Assembly: GCA_016165875.1 (NCBI GenBank)
Contig: JABBOT010000002.1
Coordinates: forward strand, 2,071,540 to 2,135,539
Reading direction: 5' to 3'
DNA: 64,000 nt
DNA from: Acanthopleura granulata
Taxonomy: Eukaryota > Mollusca > Polyplacophora > Chitonida > Chitonidae
Made by a program: the position numbers and the translations under genes. Below are positions 9,276 to 21,719 of the stretch, piece after piece (within the stretch, counting starts at the first letter, position 1; every line of letters starts with the position of its first letter). Under the pieces are notes generated by a model that had not been told where the DNA came from, made no database searches, and was given only the letters and a program-made list of their open reading frames with translations.

Positions 9276-12200
9276 ATGTCAAGCCTTTTTAAGAAAAAGC
9301 CGACAGTTGAGCGTAAGTATGGCACAATTTAAGGGCTCTACGTAGAAAGGCTGACGTTTGACTTGTGTCAGAACGGCCAGTGCAAACAGGTGACATTTTG
9401 TTTTGACAGAGGTATTCGCTGTGGATTGTTTTCTTTCTGTCCTGGCGTATGAAGATCCAATTTACAGACCAGATATATTGTTTCAGGATATCTGCTTTTA
9501 CTTTGGCTTCTTCATACAACATTTTAGGCTAGCAAATTGTGGTGAGAAAGCTATACATGTAAGTGAAATACTGACAGATTTCTAAATCTTTTGTGAACGT
9601 GAATTGTGAAATTCTCTGGCTACCCTAGTCTCTAGGACTAATTGTCGGAGTATTTACTAGGTTGCCGTCTTATGTCTTGGAGACTAGCCCTTGACTAAAT
9701 AAATGTGGCCCATTGTCCTTAGCACGTTTAATTACTTCACTCTTCAGTGGCCATTGAATGGAGCAGGTGGTTGCCAGTGACATATTACTTTGACGATCAG
9801 AGGTTACCAGTGTCATTGGCACAAGCAGTGATAGTCCTATAGAATATCACTCTGTGAGTGAAAACACAATGTCGTATTCTATAGGACTGCAGCAGTGAGT
9901 GGTCAAAGCTACCGCAAAGTGCATCACTTGATGAAGTCTGTAGCTTGTGTTATAGTGTCTAACCTAAGGTGACTTTATGTGATGCCATGTTGTACCAGGT
10001 GAGGTGTGCTGGGTTTCCCGTAGTTATAAAATACAATGCTGTGGCTCTACTACTGATAAACGGATATATTAAATGAATAGACCTAGAGCTACAGACAGAC
10101 AGCTGATGAAATTGCGAATGTCTATGGCCGGCCAGAATGCGTGGCAATGTGGGGGATATGGTGCACTGCCTTAAACTGAGCATGAATATTAGCAGCGTGT
10201 GCAAGCACTGGTTGGTAACTATACCTCAAAAGGCAGTGCAAGACATAACATTAGATATTGTTATTAAATTGTAGGCCTACATGTGTAAATTTCTCCTGTA
10301 ATGTTCAGTCAAGGACCCATAGTTAACCAGATATGTTCCCTGCTCTCCTTCAATTAGTTTATCTGTAGGAGTGCTACAGTTAGTATTGTATCAAGGTTTT
10401 ACCAAGCTCTTTTGAACTGTAATCGCAAATATATCTGACCAGTCACTGCTGTTCATGAGTGCCAGTACAGCATAAAACAGCAATCAAATACCAAAATACA
10501 TATTTGATGATGTAAATAAGTAAATGATTACATAATTTATAATAGAACACGGATCTAGTTTGATGAAGTTGTTAGGCTAAGTGTTGGCATATTAGTTGTG
10601 ATTTCCAGGAACAGATGTGTACATGTGTCGTCTCTGGCTTGACTCATACACAATGATTTTGACATTTTCTGTAAAGTTTTGATGCTGGGTAACCCCGAAA
10701 ATATCTTCTTATTTGTGTGCAACAAATACTTCACTGGGCAAGGTCATAGTGTAAACAATGTGTATCTTGTAATGTTCCCTCAGATTTCCCTTATACATCC
10801 ATGTAAACTGTAGTGATATTAAAAGGCAACAAATAATATAACCTTAGTTGTTTCAGAGGAAGGATGGAAACAGTCCACAGACGCCTTGAAATGTGCCATG
10901 TTAGTGCAAGTGGAAACGTGTTGTCACTTGTGTCCCATGCTCATATGGCTAAAATTTGTAATAGTGTATGTGTGACCGTGACGTTAGTGAAAACAGGCTA
11001 CACATGTAGTAATATAGAAGTAACTCTCCCCTGCTAGATTTAAATTGATACATGTATCATTGCGTCATTTTGATTGTCTCAGCATATGCAGGTTTATTTT
11101 CTTTGAACTGTGATACCTTGGTAAGGGTTTTTCTAGCCACTTTCTTGTGGTAACCACATGAAAAATTGAGTTTTAGACAAATTTTATGTCAAGTTTTCTT
11201 GAAATAAATTGAGTTTTTGATACATTGGTGATGAGAAAATATTGTTTTCTGATTTGTGCAAATTGAGTTTCTAAAAACAAATTAGCTAGAAATACCCTTG
11301 CTTGGTTACGTAAAATCTAAAAAATATAAAAGTATGCTTTTAAAGTTTGTCTGGTACCTGGAATCTCTCTTAAATATGGCTTATACATGTGTTTTCAGAA
11401 CAACTGCGACAAAATGACAGAGTCATGAAGAGAACACAAAGAGATATCGTCAGAGACAGGGGACAGCTTGAGAAACAGGAAAAACAGTTAGTAAGTTGTC
11501 TCAGTGATGCTGTTTTTTGTTGTTGTTGTTTTTTGTTTTTTTTTTCAACTTTGCAAGTTTACTGTCGGTGGTAGTGGGGATGGTTGGCAATGATCAAGTT
11601 CACTCTTGGAGTGGGAGGTTTTGTGGATTAAAGAAATGTAATAAGTCAAACATGAAAAGCAGTTCTGCTTCATTTTATTTTGTGATAAAAGTCAGAATAG
11701 AAGTTAAAGAGGCAGGAATAACTTGAGGTTTGCAGTGTATTTTGAATAAATGTTAAGAGCGTATGAAGAGAACACGTCACATGTGCACGGGCGGGAAAAT
11801 GATAGGGGGGTCCAACTATCATAGCACAAGAGGCAAGGGTCCAGGAAAAAAAATTTACTTTTTACTTTTAGGAAATAAATTTACTTTCTGTATGGTAGTG
11901 CAATAATATACCTCTCGCTTCTTCGGGTGGCTAGAGAGTTGCAATGTTTCATGTTCTAAAATGTTGAAGTTCTGACCTATGAGGTCTTTTACCTATAAAT
12001 GGGCTCTGTCTTCAAAAGTAAGCCACACAGTCACACAAACTTACCGATACCAAAATATTCCACTGACCAACTTGTTTTTTTTCCCGTTTTCGCCTTTTTA
12101 ACCATTTTTCACGCAAATAACAACATCATTTGAAACGGGTAAAAAAGGGGAAAATGTGAAAAAGGAGCTTGTCAATAGGTTTTTTTTTGGCATCATGAAA

Positions 12201-15200
12201 CCCGTGTAAACAGTAGGAATTTTCTGTGGGTTTACTTTTGGGAACTTTCGTGGCATCTCCACACAACTGGAAGTGAGAGGTACATTATTGCAACTATCTG
12301 TATGGCACTAATAATACTTTTTACCTATTGAGTGCTTCACTTGGTACATATTTTGGCCTTTGCTAAGGCTCAGTCGGTGGAGACAACAGTCTCTTAGACA
12401 AAATCTCTGAGTAAATATCAACATGCTATGTAGATAATGTCAAATAAACGGATTGGCTACTAGGTTGCTCAAAAAATACTAAACTTAAATGAATGTGGTC
12501 TGTTGCAAGTCACTGACAAACTGGTGGTGGTGGTGAATTGGTCACCAAGTTAAGGCTTATTTAAACTGTCAAAGGAAGGTTCTTGGTCTGTGTGCATTTA
12601 CCTTGTCCCCACGAGGGTGAACTGAACATGGGTAAATGTGATCTTACCCATTCCATCCCATGGTATTGGTTCAGTATAAATAAATAAATAAAAATACTAA
12701 ACTACAATGAACTGCCTGGTCAAAGAATATACTGCAGGTGTTTACTTCATTTCATTTTAGGCTGTTTATTATTTTTTTTTTTTTTTTTTTTAATTTTTTT
12801 CCTTCAGATTGTGGGGGGGGGGTACCCCATGTACATGTGAAAAATTTATGTAATGATATATTTTGGAAATGGCATATGTTATTACTTTTGCTATCTTTTA
12901 TAGAATCTCTGTGGTATTTGTATCTCTTCTGAATTTTATTTGTTCATCTGCTTGCAGGAAATGGAAATCAAAAAAGCAGCCAAACAAGGAAATAAACAGG
13001 TATGGTTTTTGAGTCTGCAAGGAAATGAATTGTCTCCCTTTGTATATGTTCAGCTGCATCACCTGCCCACAAAACATGTGGCTGTTTAACAATGTTTTCA
13101 CATCATGCATTGTTGAGGATTTGCTCTTATTCTATAGTGACACATCTGCATTCAATATAGTGTCATGAACATAACATTTGAGCAATTTAGGACCTGTCCA
13201 TAAAACTGGCACTTGAAATTGAAATGGTCAATATTGGGTTAAAGACATATGTACTGTTTATACAAGGTTTGTCTATAGTCCTAGGAATTACTTTTCCTTC
13301 ATTTGATAGAATAGATATTAACAATGACCTCAAAATATTTTATTTTGTATCTGTCATTCTGTTTTCCGACAGGCAGCTACAGTATTAGCTAAACAGTTGG
13401 TGGCATTGAGAAAACAGAAGACAAGAACATACGCGGCTGGAGCCAGAATACAGGGTATCAGTAGTCAGCAGAAGGTGAGATGAGTTGTCTTTCTTCCCTG
13501 AGACTTGATCAGTGTATTTGTCTGGTTATTCCAGAGTGTACTGAAAGTTAGCAGGGAGAACTGCTCATCAGTTTTACTGCAATAAACTGAGACACACACA
13601 CAGATACAAGAAAACTTACGTTCAGTTCATGGTTAGGGTGACAATAGAATTTGAATACGTGTATGATATAAAGTTTAGGTAAAGTTCTTAAAAATGACAT
13701 ATAGTTACAGCAACTAATAGAGTTCTGAGATAACTTTATCAGTGAGAAATATGTTTAACTCTCCAAACCATTTTACAGTTGTTGATATCATACAGTTTGC
13801 ACCCACCTTTATTCTGATCTCCTGTGTCATGATTTATGAAGTGCCAATTGTTTAGCGAAAAGATGTGTGCTGTGAATAAGTTCATGAATACCATTTAATG
13901 TATTTACCACATGATCCTAAAGACCAAGAGTATTGAATTGTACCTACTATTGCATTTTGGAATTAATGATGTGGCACAACACTTATTGGAAAGGAATTAC
14001 TTGTGCTAACTTATTTTCACATTTGTTTTTGTTTTAAGGAGTTTTACAAAGCCGTCCTGAGAATACCACATATCTTTGACATGACTTTTCTTGTCTAACA
14101 CTTCATCTTTAATGAATATTGTCTCTTTTTTTTTTTTATGCTATTAGTTGATGCATTCCAATATGAAGATGGCCAATGCCATGGGAACTACAACAAAGGT
14201 AAGTTCAGATTGTTTCTTTGTTGTCAGAATGTCCTGATTTACTATGGTAGTAAATGTTTTCACTCATTCCCGGCATAGTTCATTTAATAAACAAATTAAG
14301 GCTCAACATGTACATGCGGATAATTTAAACAGGTTGAATGGAATGTTAAAATCTGCAGTTCACTGTAAAGCACATAGCATATCTTTTTGTGTGTATTTTT
14401 ATTTTTTCGTCATGTTTCTTAATGTATACCAACAACCAGTGGATAGTGGTGGGTTTCTCCTGGTCTCTTCCTGGTTCCTTTCCTCTATAATGCTGGTTGC
14501 TGTTGTATAAATGAAATACTTTTGAGTGTCATGTAAAACTCAAGGAGTTAAATAATTAAATAAATTCATATTTTTATACATTGGCTTAACCCGTAGAAAC
14601 AGTGAAATGAGTTACTTGTAGTTAACATAAGTTTTAAGAGTTTTTTCTTCCTTTTTTTTCTATCCCTACTAATATATGTATACATACAGTTGATCAGTCA
14701 TAGCTTATATGTTTTATTTGTCAAAGGCATTACACTTGTTGTGTGTTATGTTAAAACCAGATTGTGCTTCTCTCAATCAAAATAATCTTAATCATGACAA
14801 CGGACATCAATGAAATGATTAAAACAAATAGACGTGAACAGACGGTGAGATAAGGTATGGCCAGTTTACAGTGCCGAAAGAAGATAACTCATGCTGTGGC
14901 AATTAACCTATTTTTGTTATTGTAGACTATGACTCAGATGAACAAAGTGATGGATCCTCAGAAGACTATGCAGATGATGAAAGAATTTGAAAGAGAAAAT
15001 GCAAAAATGGAAATGACAGAAGAAATGAGTAAGATATTACATTACTTTTTTGTCCGTCTCAAAACCTCCTTGCCTAATGCGTCTCCGATTGTGATTGTTC
15101 ATAGATTTTGATGGAAAGTCAAAGCGTTGTGCAAATAATGAGAATAAACAATGTCGGTAGCACGTAGTCTCAAAGGTTTATTCTTGTTGTAAGATAAACT

Positions 15201-16211
15201 AATATGGCTACCCTCCAGTTCAGATTAGAAATAATTAGTTTGTCTAGATGTGATTGCGTTCACTTGACTTTCATTTTTACTTTATATTTATTGAATTCAT
15301 TCATTGACTTCCAGAGTTTTGAGCCCATTTATAGGTCTGATAACTTAAAATAACAACGAGATAATTTAACTAAACATTACAGATTACATAGTTACAGGAA
15401 GATTATATCGGTAAATATAATATAGAAATATTCTGGAATAGAATGTAAATGGCATGAAGAGAAATGTTCCTATTTTGCACCACAGGAAAATTATAACCGT
15501 TCAGTTCATAACAGTTAAACTGCTAGTGAAACCCGTTTAAGTCATGTCTAGATCTGTGTAAAGTTGATGTAACTTTGTTCACAGTGAACGACACATTAGA
15601 GGATGCTTTTGCGGAGTCAGGTGATGAAGAGGAAGAAGATGCCATTGTATCTCAGGTCTTGGATGAAATAGGAATTGAAATCTCTGGAAAGGTAAGAGTG
15701 GGTAGAAAGTTCATCCCAACCAAGCAAGGTGAAACAAACGTGTATTTTTGACATTTAAAACTAAAATCTAGTTAAATTTAATTTCTGATATCAGCATTAC
15801 AATTACACAACAATATGTGGGCAAAAAGATAAAACTATAGTGCACATTTTGTTATTTATTTGCAGTATTCAAACTGTATTATAAGTTTATATATACATAC
15901 ATATATATACATATATATATATATATATATTTTTTTTTTGTATATAGGTTTATTCAAGAGTTTAATAAGGAAGACAACTTCAGTGAAAAGTTATTTTACA
16001 AGTGATAGTATAAAATGTTAGTGTTGCATGTGGATATTACTGTTTCATGCGGATGAAAATGCAGATATTTCTATTGTAGATTTTAATGTAAATGTTTTCT
16101 TGTTTTCAGCTGGCCGATGCCCCTGCAGCTCATCGTGGCAAACTGGATTCCAAAGCAGGTGTCACTGATGATGAGATAGAGAAACAGTTGGCAGCTCTCA
16201 AGGATTTGTAG
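9276..16211 (+). CDS. CHMP2B: Charged multivesicular body protein 2b (ESCRT-III), 8 exons
   Basis: Exons: 9276-9312, 11399-11490, 12958-12999, 13373-13474, 14148-14198, 14926-15028, 15585-15691 and 16110-16211. All have GT-AG borders and the phases join to a 211-residue protein; human CHMP2B has 213. It is an ESCRT-III subunit that polymerises on endosomal membranes to help form intraluminal vesicles, and is recycled by VPS4. Landmarks: the basic N-terminus MSSLFKKK; the Snf7 helices with LEKQEKQLEMEIKKAAKQGN and LAKQLVALRKQKTRT; MDPQKTMQMM and KMEMTEEM in the middle; the acidic ESGDEEEED; the highly conserved VSQVLDEIGIEISGK; and a C-terminal helix DDEIEKQLAAL expected to act as the MIT-interacting motif. 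No disruption is visible. Introns carry repeats only. Confidence 0.97.
9832..9888. repeat. Perfect 14-bp inverted repeat in CHMP2B intron 1
   Basis: AGTCCTATAGAATA (9832-9845) and its exact reverse complement (9875-9888) are separated by 29 bp. Either strand could form a hairpin with a 14-bp stem. Confidence 0.8.
11122..11300 (+). mobile_element. Small inverted-repeat transposon (MITE-like), copy 1, CHMP2B intron 1
   Basis: Ends are inverted repeats: AAGGGTTTTTCTAGCCA at the left against TAGCTAGAAATACCCTT at the right. The interior block (TTTAGACAAATTTTATGTC ... TTGATACATTGGTGATGAG) is nearly the same as the reverse complement of 50665-50828. Two dispersed copies with inverted ends and no ORF indicate a non-autonomous DNA transposon family. 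Confidence 0.72.
11885..12312. mobile_element. 430-bp foldback element in CHMP2B intron 2
   Basis: The outer arms pair: TGTATGGTAGTGCAATAATATACCTCTC at 11889 against the reverse complement of GAGAGGTACATTATTGCAACTATCTGTATG ending near 12305. The inner arms pair as well: the ACCAACTTG-T-rich run at 12064 against the AAAAAGGAGCTTGTC run at 12158. The whole segment is an imperfect palindrome without coding capacity, in keeping with a MITE or foldback element. Confidence 0.68.
14428..14563 (+). mobile_element. SINE-1, diverged 3' part
   Basis: Recognisable blocks are ATAATGCTGGTTGCTGTTGT, ATAAATGAAATACTTTTGAG and a TAAATAATTAAATAAA tail, all with many substitutions. Probably an old insertion in CHMP2B intron 5. 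Confidence 0.7.
15889..15932. repeat. TA/TACA microsatellite
   Basis: Alternating TATATACATACATATATATACATATATA and pure TA repeat, followed by a T run, in CHMP2B intron 7. Confidence 0.9.
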
Positions 16212-16364
16212 TCAAGTTTTATGCCATTTATGTCCTTATAAACAAGTCATGTTGTTGTTGTACTTTTACATATTGCATGTATATATATGAATGTTAAAAG
16301 TGTATATAGGTAAACAATGAAAACTGAAATTGCAGTCCTTTTAATATGAGTGCTACAATTACAT

Positions 16365-16370
16365 AATAAA
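16365..16370 (+). terminator. CHMP2B: Polyadenylation signal of CHMP2B
   Basis: AATAAA about 155 bp after the stop codon at 16211. It is the first canonical signal downstream, so a short 3' UTR is likely. Confidence 0.6.
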
Positions 16371-16439
16371 TTTAAATTTTTTTTTATAAATTCCATTTGT
16401 ACCTGAATAAGGTGCCAGCAAAAGCCCTCCATTTTTTTA

Positions 16440-17700
16440 AACTCTCAAAGGCACTGTGGGAAGTACTGAATTCACACATTGTAACAAATACCTGACATTA
16501 TTTATTTTCCTTCATTTTAAATGTTGACATGATGTCTTATTCGTGAAAGACAATTATCATGCGCATGTACATAATCATAGCCGAATTCTCATTCTGCTGA
16601 TACAGACATCTGCAATAATTCATCATCTCCATCACCAAATGGAGATGTGACTTAAGATAAGGGCTTGGTCAGGGAAATAGTAAGCTGATTGTACACAAGC
16701 CACAATATCCTAAGAAATGAAGCTGCTTTTTTAGATTTATAATGGCGGCAAGTAAAGCCCCAACCTGTAACAAGGTGGCAATCAGTTTCTGAACTTCCTG
16801 CGAAGTTTGTTGCTTTCACCAGATACAATTATGCTGACTGTTCGTGAAAGTATTGAAAAATTAATACTATCAGTCTTGCTTTTGCTGCAGAGTTTTGTTA
16901 TCTCTTCCCCTTATCCCAACATAAACTACATCAGTTTTTTCTGAAAGATGAAAAAGGATTAAATTTCCGGATGATATGTTTTGTTCTGAAGCCAGTATAA
17001 CAGCAAACTGTCAGGAATAAAGAAGGAATTACCGCAACTCAGTTGATAGTTTCAGCACAACTATAGTTGTACTGTTATCAAAAAATGAATGAAAAAGGCC
17101 TCGCACCTTTTAAGAGCCCTGGAGTGCATGTTGCATTGCATATAACAACGAAAAGGTGTTCAAGTGCATAGTGATACCGGCTCAAGTAGAGGTAAATGAA
17201 ATGTTCACACTCTGGCTGACAGTAGAAGGAGAGCATCCCAGGAAAAGCCAAGCGTTCACTACGTAAGTGCCATAGGTGGGGCAGCCATGTTTGTCACCAT
17301 AGATTGGCTCGGCCTATTCTGTCTGCCTCACACTAATATTTACGTGTCAGTGACGATTAAGGTTAACCTGTAGAAGTTTTTCATGATTACCTTGTCTCTG
17401 TGATTTAGTCAAAGCCTAAATTTGATTGGATAAAGGGGATTTTGAATTGTGACATTTTGAAGAAAAAAAATAGGATAGCAGGTTGGTGAATGGAATTCCG
17501 TTATTGTCCACTAATATAACTGTTCACTCCATGAACTGGAGCTTTCTTTCAACAAAAATCATTTCCATTGTGGAATAATAAACATTTAATTTCACGGGTT
17601 GTTTTTTATTGTGATGATGAATGAATTTCGGATTTCTGCGTGACATTGTCTGCTATTTTTTACACTCTCCGTTGGGACCAAATCATCTCTGCTTTGCTCA
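16440..17700. other. Intergenic DNA, nothing recognised
   Basis: No supported exon, structured repeat or RNA gene seen. A further AATAAA at about 17577 could serve as a distal CHMP2B signal. Confidence 0.45.
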
Positions 17701-17711
17701 TAAAATTGCAC

Positions 17712-17848
17712 CCACGTGGGAAGGTCTGCAAGCAACCTGCGGATGGTCGTGGGTTTCTCCCTCCCAGTTTCCTCCCACCATAATGCTGACTCCTGTGGTA
17801 TAATGTGAACTGTTCTGGAGTAGGGCGTAAAGCACATCAAATAAATTG
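17712..17848 (+). mobile_element. SINE-1 copy
   Basis: Blocks CACGTGGGAAGGTCTGC, AACCTGCGGATGGTCGTGGG, CTCCCACCATAATGCTGA and a short ATCAAATAAAT tail. The head is absent or unrecognisable. Confidence 0.85.
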
Positions 17849-17981
17849 CATACACAGAAGGAGCAAGAGATTATAACCAAGTTATCCTCAGTAACTGTAT
17901 TTCTGTCAGTTGCATTGCAGTGATATATTTGATAATGATTAGTATCTAAATGTCTGGCCAGCTTCTGCTGGCTTCCTCTTT

Positions 17982-18118
17982 GCACGCACGTGAGAACGTC
18001 TTGCCAGCAACCTGGGAATGGTCATGGGTTTCCCGTCGTGCTCTGTCCAGTTTCCTCAATCCCACCGTAATGCTGCATGGCCGGTGTCGTATATAAGTAA
18101 ATTATTCATGAGTAACTA
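17982..18118 (+). mobile_element. SINE-1 copy, diverged
   Basis: Starts CACGCACGTGAGAACGTC and continues GCCAGCAACCTGGGAATGG and CCCACCGTAATGCTG. The tail is degenerate. It lies only about 130 bp from the previous copy and in the same direction. Confidence 0.78.
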
Positions 18119-18119
18119 A

Positions 18120-19700
18120 GGGTCTAACTGGAGAGGCTTGTTAGGTACACAGAAGTTCGCTGGTTTACTCCGACTGCACATAAACCTGACCACCGCATTA
18201 GTAGTGAAAAATTGCCATGAGCAAGAGAAAACGAAACAGTATGCAGAAACGTGACACAAATTCAGCATTCGCACAAGTCAGAATTGGCATGACGTTCCAC
18301 TTCCTTGTTAGGGACTGTATTGGTTCCGTAAATTTAAATAGTCCCAATGCAGACCCCTTTATGATTCACGAAACCCTTACCGGACAGAGGTATGTCGGCT
18401 CACAATAAAATGAAGGAAATTTTCATTCCTGTATAATTTGAGGTGAGCAGTAAAATGTCCAGTTTTAAGAAACTAATTAAAATGGAGTCGGTGCGGTACC
18501 CACAATCCTCAGGAATTGTGTAACCTACTTACCTTTTAGTTGTTTTCATTACGAACATTAAATCTAACCCAGTCGGACCTAGTTCAGATTGGAAATAAAT
18601 ATCCCCCGGGCGAACCTGTACACCATGTTTGGGGTTCCTTGAAGAAACAATATGATTTTTACGGTGTTCACGTCATAAAAACCGGATATTTCAGTTCATT
18701 GTCATCGGAAACCAAAACTTTGATCGAAACAGGCTGAAACTGAAACCAAGTCACCCCAACCATGTGTGAGCGCCCTTCATACAAACGGGGATAACTGGAC
18801 ATTCAGCTAAAGACAACATCCCTTCGACGATGGATAAGCGTTATGTATAAAAGCATAGTATTTATATTCAAGTGTTTTAATTTAATGTGGTAGTCCTTCC
18901 CGCTTTTACCACAGCCGTCCAAAGTTATGTTCTGATTTCTTCTTTTCAAGAGCACGCCACTATTTTCTGTATATGCATGTGTGCTCATACAACTCGTACC
19001 ACAGCATCACTATAGCGTACCGACAGGAAACCACGTGTTTTCTTCTTAGAGCAGTGTGTGCCTTGCTGCACGTTCTTGCATCGAATATTCGTTATAATCG
19101 ACGAAAAAAATAAGAAAAAAAAACAAACAAACAACTTTGAGTGTACAGCCTTTTAATGTTGCCAACTTTAGCGACCAGTCTTCCACGGGGATACTCATAA
19201 TTCAGTTTGGACAGGTGCGGTTTGCGTGAAAACAGTCGTTTCTCTATTGATTTCATTTTACACAGAAAACATCTTATTGATTAATGAAATGAGGTTATGT
19301 CATGCTGTTTGAGTGGCATTAAAAATAATGGTTTCGCTTTTGAAAGCTCTTAATAGTGTGTAATATACATTTTTGTTGAAACCCGGAGAAATATCTATTT
19401 TCTTTGGTATGTGTATTAAGTACGTGTGCAAATGTCGACCTATTTCTTGTACTCACAAGTGTACCGCTACTCTGTCAAGAACATCGGGGTATCGTGGCTA
19501 CTGGGATTAGAAATTCATCTTGGCTGATAATGCGTGTCGGTTTGACCATTTGAAGAAATGAAACCAAAGATACATAGTGACTGCTTTTTTTATGTGTAAT
19601 CCCCTGCATAAATATAGGCGTGAAGATATATACATGTGACCATCCGCCTTTTGGCCTGTCTCTCTGTCCGTAATTAGTGTATTGTGTGAATGTATCACTC
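18120..19700. other. Intergenic DNA, nothing recognised
   Basis: Short ORFs only, without splice or homology support. Confidence 0.4.
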
Positions 19701-19779
19701 ATCCTGCATACCGTTTGTACTGGATTGTGGTAGAATTTGGTACAGTATAAGATAGTAAGTATCTTGGTGACCATGTAGA

Positions 19780-20340
19780 GACGTATTTCTTTTCCTTTCT
19801 CCGGTTTTTTGACCTTTTTTCCAAGTGATAGCGGTTTGAAGAGGGGACCTGCCCTGAAGCGGTAGTGAAAGATCGTGAACGGAACTTTGTGTATGTGAAA
19901 GACTTTCATCATTTGGAAAAACAAGGATTGCCCAATATAGACAATTACAACCTTCATGCAATGTGATTCAAACCTCACTCCAAGGAAAAACCAAAAACCA
20001 CACGGCATGCAATTGCAGTCATCGCTTGTGACTAATGATTGGATATAAAAGCACATGGTAACTTAGAAAACCAAGGAAAGCCTGAAAGATTAGGGCAAAA
20101 TTTGATAAATTCTCGTTTTGTCTGTAGCCCAGATTCCATCTTCAAACAGTGATATATAACCTTTCAAATGATATGGAGAATGCTGTCAAAAAACCCCAGC
20201 ATGTCGAGGTGGTATTTGTATGGCTTGTCCCTTTGGATTGCTCTAGGTTTTCTAAATGATGTATTTGCAGGCTTTTCAAAATAAGTTTTTGCAAGTGATA
20301 GAAGTCCTGTACTTTTACAGGTTGAGTGTGAGGTTTGAGC
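19780..20340 (-). repeat. Degenerate dispersed repeat unit, related to 21370-21700
   Basis: Minus-strand blocks such as GCATGCCGTGTGGTTTTTGG and AGTGAGGTTTGAATCACA, and plus-strand blocks near 20210-20340 (GTCCCTTTGGATTGC, CAAGTGATAGAAGTCCTGTACTT, GTGTGAGGTTTGAG), resemble the array at 21370-21700. Copies in both directions suggest an old, scrambled repeat. A 193-codon minus-strand ORF here is explained by it and is not called a gene. Confidence 0.5.
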
Positions 20341-21369
20341 TTCCATTTGGGTATAGTTAGAACAACAAAAACACAAGAACACAACCACAAACACAACAAA
20401 CAAAAACACAAAAGACAAAAAAAGAAAAAAATAAAAAAAAGTAAAAATAAAAAGAAGAAGAACAAGAGCACAACGTCAGCGTTTTGTAAAATTTGCATGT
20501 TTCAAAGGGTACAATAACATCACGTTTTATTGTGTTTAAATAGCAAATGCGTCTTGGAGAATGGTTGAAAAAAACCTCATGATATATATTTGATTGGCTT
20601 GATTTGTTTTTGTGCCAATGTTTTTGAGATTCTGTTAATGGGAGACTGTAGGGTTACACAAAAGGGTTCAAATCACAGGGAAACAAGTTATCTTGTGCTG
20701 TCACAATACAGGCCTACTACCTAAGAGCTTTATGAGCACTCAAGCACCTAGAAGTGTGATGTAATCCAAGAAAGGGCCATTGAGCACACGGCTTTGGAAG
20801 CCTTCGTTATAGGTGGAAGGGAGTTTCCCATCATCCCTTGTCCCCCGGGGCCTTTCAAGGATACTTTGTCAAACGCTTTTACTATTAAGTTTCTTAAATT
20901 CTATAATGAGTATAACACTCTGTAGTTGGCAAAAATGGACAGAGCGTTCAAGACCTGTTTCATAGTTGTCATAGTTGTATCTAATCTATTTCGTTTAATT
21001 TGGGGTTAGGGCCTGTGTAGGCAATAGTGTTTGTGACACCAACATGGTGCTTTTATGAACAGTTGTAGTCAAAGCGTGACTGAGATACTCATATCTGTTC
21101 AGTTTTACCTGGAAAGTACTCCCGAATTCCGAGTTTGAAATCTCAATAGGATGTCATGCGTAGAATAACGACTGCCTTTCCTCCATCATTGAAAACTACA
21201 TGTATTTCTCTTACCTGTTACCAATTCTAATTGCTATTTCTGTCTTATTTCTTACACATTCCTTTGAAAACTTATGTTTCAGATTGCTTTGGAAAGTTTC
21301 CTTGGTTTGCATGTGATGTAACTTGGACCCGTATATGCTATACTATATCGTGGTACACGAATGTTGGAC

Positions 21370-21700
21370 TTGGCTCTTAGGGGCCTTAGTTTCCATGTGA
21401 TTCAAACCATGTACTTACACAAAAGCTTAAACAACGTGCAATGGTAGCAATTTATAGGCATGTCACTTTTGGGTTCCTTTTGAGGTTTTTAAGTGATAGA
21501 AGGCATGTGCTTACAAAGATCCAAATCGAGGTTTGAAACAGCATGCATTGCATTTCGTGATGCAATTGCGTTGCGTGTTCCTTTTGGATTTTTCTTGGGT
21601 TCTAAGTGGAACCCTACAAGTCACGTTCTTATACAGATCTTTCACTGTGAGGTTTGAATCAGCATACGTGTTCAGGTAGCAATCGCGTGGCATGCCTAGT
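21370..21700 (+). repeat. Diverged tandem repeat, about 115-bp period
   Basis: Three starts of the same unit lie near 21448, 21562 and 21680. Each reads roughly GCAATTGCGTGGCATGTCCC, then TTTTGGGTT, then (A)AGTGATAGAAG-CATGT-CTTA, CAAAGATC and GAGGTTTGAA-CAGCATGC. Spacing is about 115 bp. Confidence 0.6.
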
Positions 21701-21719
21701 GGGAAAGGCTGCGTGCATC

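Noticed and set aside
19475..20056. 193-codon minus-strand ORF
   Set aside because: Lies in a degenerate repeat, shows no motif or splice support, and its composition is like translated AT-rich DNA.
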